In this document: piece after piece, positions 63,537 to 64,000 of the stretch | Numbering within the stretch: the stretch's first letter is position 1 | Layout of the letters: each line of letters begins with the position of its first letter | NCBI GenBank assembly: GCA_002686265.1 | Contig: NZBA01000054.1 | Location: 34,295-98,294 of the forward strand | Reading direction: 5' to 3' | DNA length: 64,000 bases | DNA from: Planctomycetota bacterium | GTDB lineage: Bacteria; Planctomycetota; UBA1135; GCA-002686595 | The notes under the pieces: generated by a model | Told to the model about the DNA's origin: nothing | What the model saw: only the letters and a program-made list of their open reading frames with translations | Databases searched by the model: none | Position numbers and translations under genes: made by a program

Positions 63537-63806
63537 TCAGACCGATTCCTTGAGGGCCTTTCCAACGCGGAAACCGACCCTCCTTCCGGCTGCGATCTTG
63601 ATGGGGTCGCCCGTCTGCGGATTGCGCCCCACGCGCTCCTTGCGAGCTTTCACCTCGAAGGTGCCAAACCCGCTCAAGGTGACGCTCTGGTCGCGCTGAA
63701 GCCCGTCTCGGATTCCGGCCAGAACCGTATCGACCAGGCGCGCAGCCTGCAGCCGAGAAGTCTGTAACTCGCCGGCCACGTAGGCAACCAAGTGGCTCTT
63801 GTTCAC
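63537..63806 (-). CDS. HU/IHF-family DNA-binding protein
   Basis: This 89-residue protein has the HU fold: MNKSHLVAYVAGELQTSRLQ, AARLVDTVLAGIRDGLQ, then VTLSGFGTFEVKARKERVGR, NPQTGDPIKIAAGRRVGFRV with the conserved NPxTG and the DNA-minor-groove arm, and KALKESV at the end. The start is a GTG at 63806. HU proteins compact DNA and assist replication, recombination and transcription. The gene directly downstream of the AKKK-repeat gene (24 bp) on the same strand suggests that two nucleoid proteins are co-expressed. Length is typical (90 aa). Confidence 0.95.
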   Translation of the reverse strand: MNKSHLVAYVAGELQTSRLQAARLVDTVLAGIRDGLQRDQSVTLSGFGTFEVKARKERVGRNPQTGDPIKIAAGRRVGFRVGKALKESV

Positions 63807-63830
63807 TGCAAGCCCTCGACAGTCCAGGGC

Positions 63831-64000
63831 CTAGCGGCGGCGGGCCGTCTTCTTGGCCTTCTTCTTGGTGGCCTTCCTCTTGGCCTTCTTCTTGGCCTTC
63901 TTCTTGGCCTTCTTCTTGGTGGCCTTCTTCTTGGCCTTCTTCTTGGTCACCTTCTTCTTGGCCTTCTTCTTGGCCTTCTTCTTGGTCGTCCGCTTGGCGG
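63831..64000 (-). CDS. Histone-H1-like Lys/Ala-repeat protein, C-terminal part (runs off right edge)
   Basis: Only the last 55 codons are visible. They encode tandem AKKK tetrapeptides interrupted by Thr or Val (AKKKAKKKVTKKK pattern), ending in KKTARRR and TAG at 63833-63831. The stretch is almost wholly Lys, Ala, Thr and Arg, as in eukaryotic histone H1 C-terminal tails and the bacterial AlgP, HctB and HU-tail proteins. It would bind and condense DNA through charge. The N-terminal part lies outside the window, so the family cannot be named. The HU gene starts 24 bp downstream. Confidence 0.75.
   Translation of the reverse strand, partial: AKRTTKKKAKKKAKKKVTKKKAKKKATKKKAKKKAKKKAKRKATKKKAKKTARRR

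Noticed and set aside
63841..64000. Simple-sequence (microsatellite) repeat of CTTCTTGGC type
   Set aside because: The period follows codons for AKKK in one continuous frame ended by TAG, so it is coding low complexity rather than a non-coding repeat.

Overview
The window is about 70% GC and densely coded on both strands, with many genes joined by 1 to 4 bp start/stop overlaps (ATGA, GTGA, TGATG) and frequent GTG starts. The gene content points to a planctomycete-like Gram-negative heterotroph (phylum Planctomycetota, inferred). The indicators are a complete MoxR/Bat cluster, a CotH protein with lamin-tail domains, exported HEAT-repeat proteins, FG-GAP and VIT/VWA surface proteins, kdsB (LPS-type Kdo activation), and a C-terminal module ending in a QGWYRDP-like motif in two unrelated exported proteins. 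No phage, CRISPR array, transposase or complete mobile element was seen.

Layout. 1-12333 (minus strand): an exported HEAT-repeat protein with an L33-like zinc ribbon, a lytic transglycosylase, an MscS channel, then moxR, DUF58, DUF4381-like, batA, batB, an acidic BatC/E-like protein and batD (cut by the left edge). 12540-25231: penicillin acylase, TerC, RecG, a glycosidase-like lipoprotein, a MauE/thioredoxin-like membrane protein, a methyltransferase, an M28 peptidase, an orphan aminotransferase-tail protein and homoserine kinase. 25242-35038: a PTS Enzyme I-like protein that has lost its catalytic Cys, an exported nuclease, a three-gene SGNH/BtpA/MoaB run, a cupredoxin, a CarboxypepD_reg-like protein and a fused formiminotransferase-cyclodeaminase. 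35054-41524: a probable four-gene operon of VIT-VWA protein, VWA protein, OmpR-type regulator and histidine kinase, with a perfect 11-bp tandem direct repeat upstream. 41707-55248: FG-GAP lipoprotein, CotH/LTD protein, tRNA-Thr(CGU), an exported HEAT protein with a pseudo-receiver, AnmK, an NtrC-type regulator, a LysM protein and a GT39-like membrane protein. 55383-64000: a 17-bp tandem repeat, lipoprotein-kdsB-pyrG-DUF1844, glutaryl-CoA dehydrogenase, an EI24-like membrane protein, MetG, HU, and a histone-H1-like AKKK-repeat protein cut by the right edge.

Functional themes are envelope assembly and remodelling (Bat, lytic transglycosylase, AnmK, KdsB, LysM, penicillin acylase), surface VWA modules linked to signalling, and housekeeping (PyrG, MetG, RecG, ThrB, tRNA-Thr, HU). 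Four diverged copies of a palindromic element with a GACGAAGA..TCTTCGTC hairpin lie between genes, three of them abutting stop codons. All functional calls come from reading motifs by eye; no database search was run.
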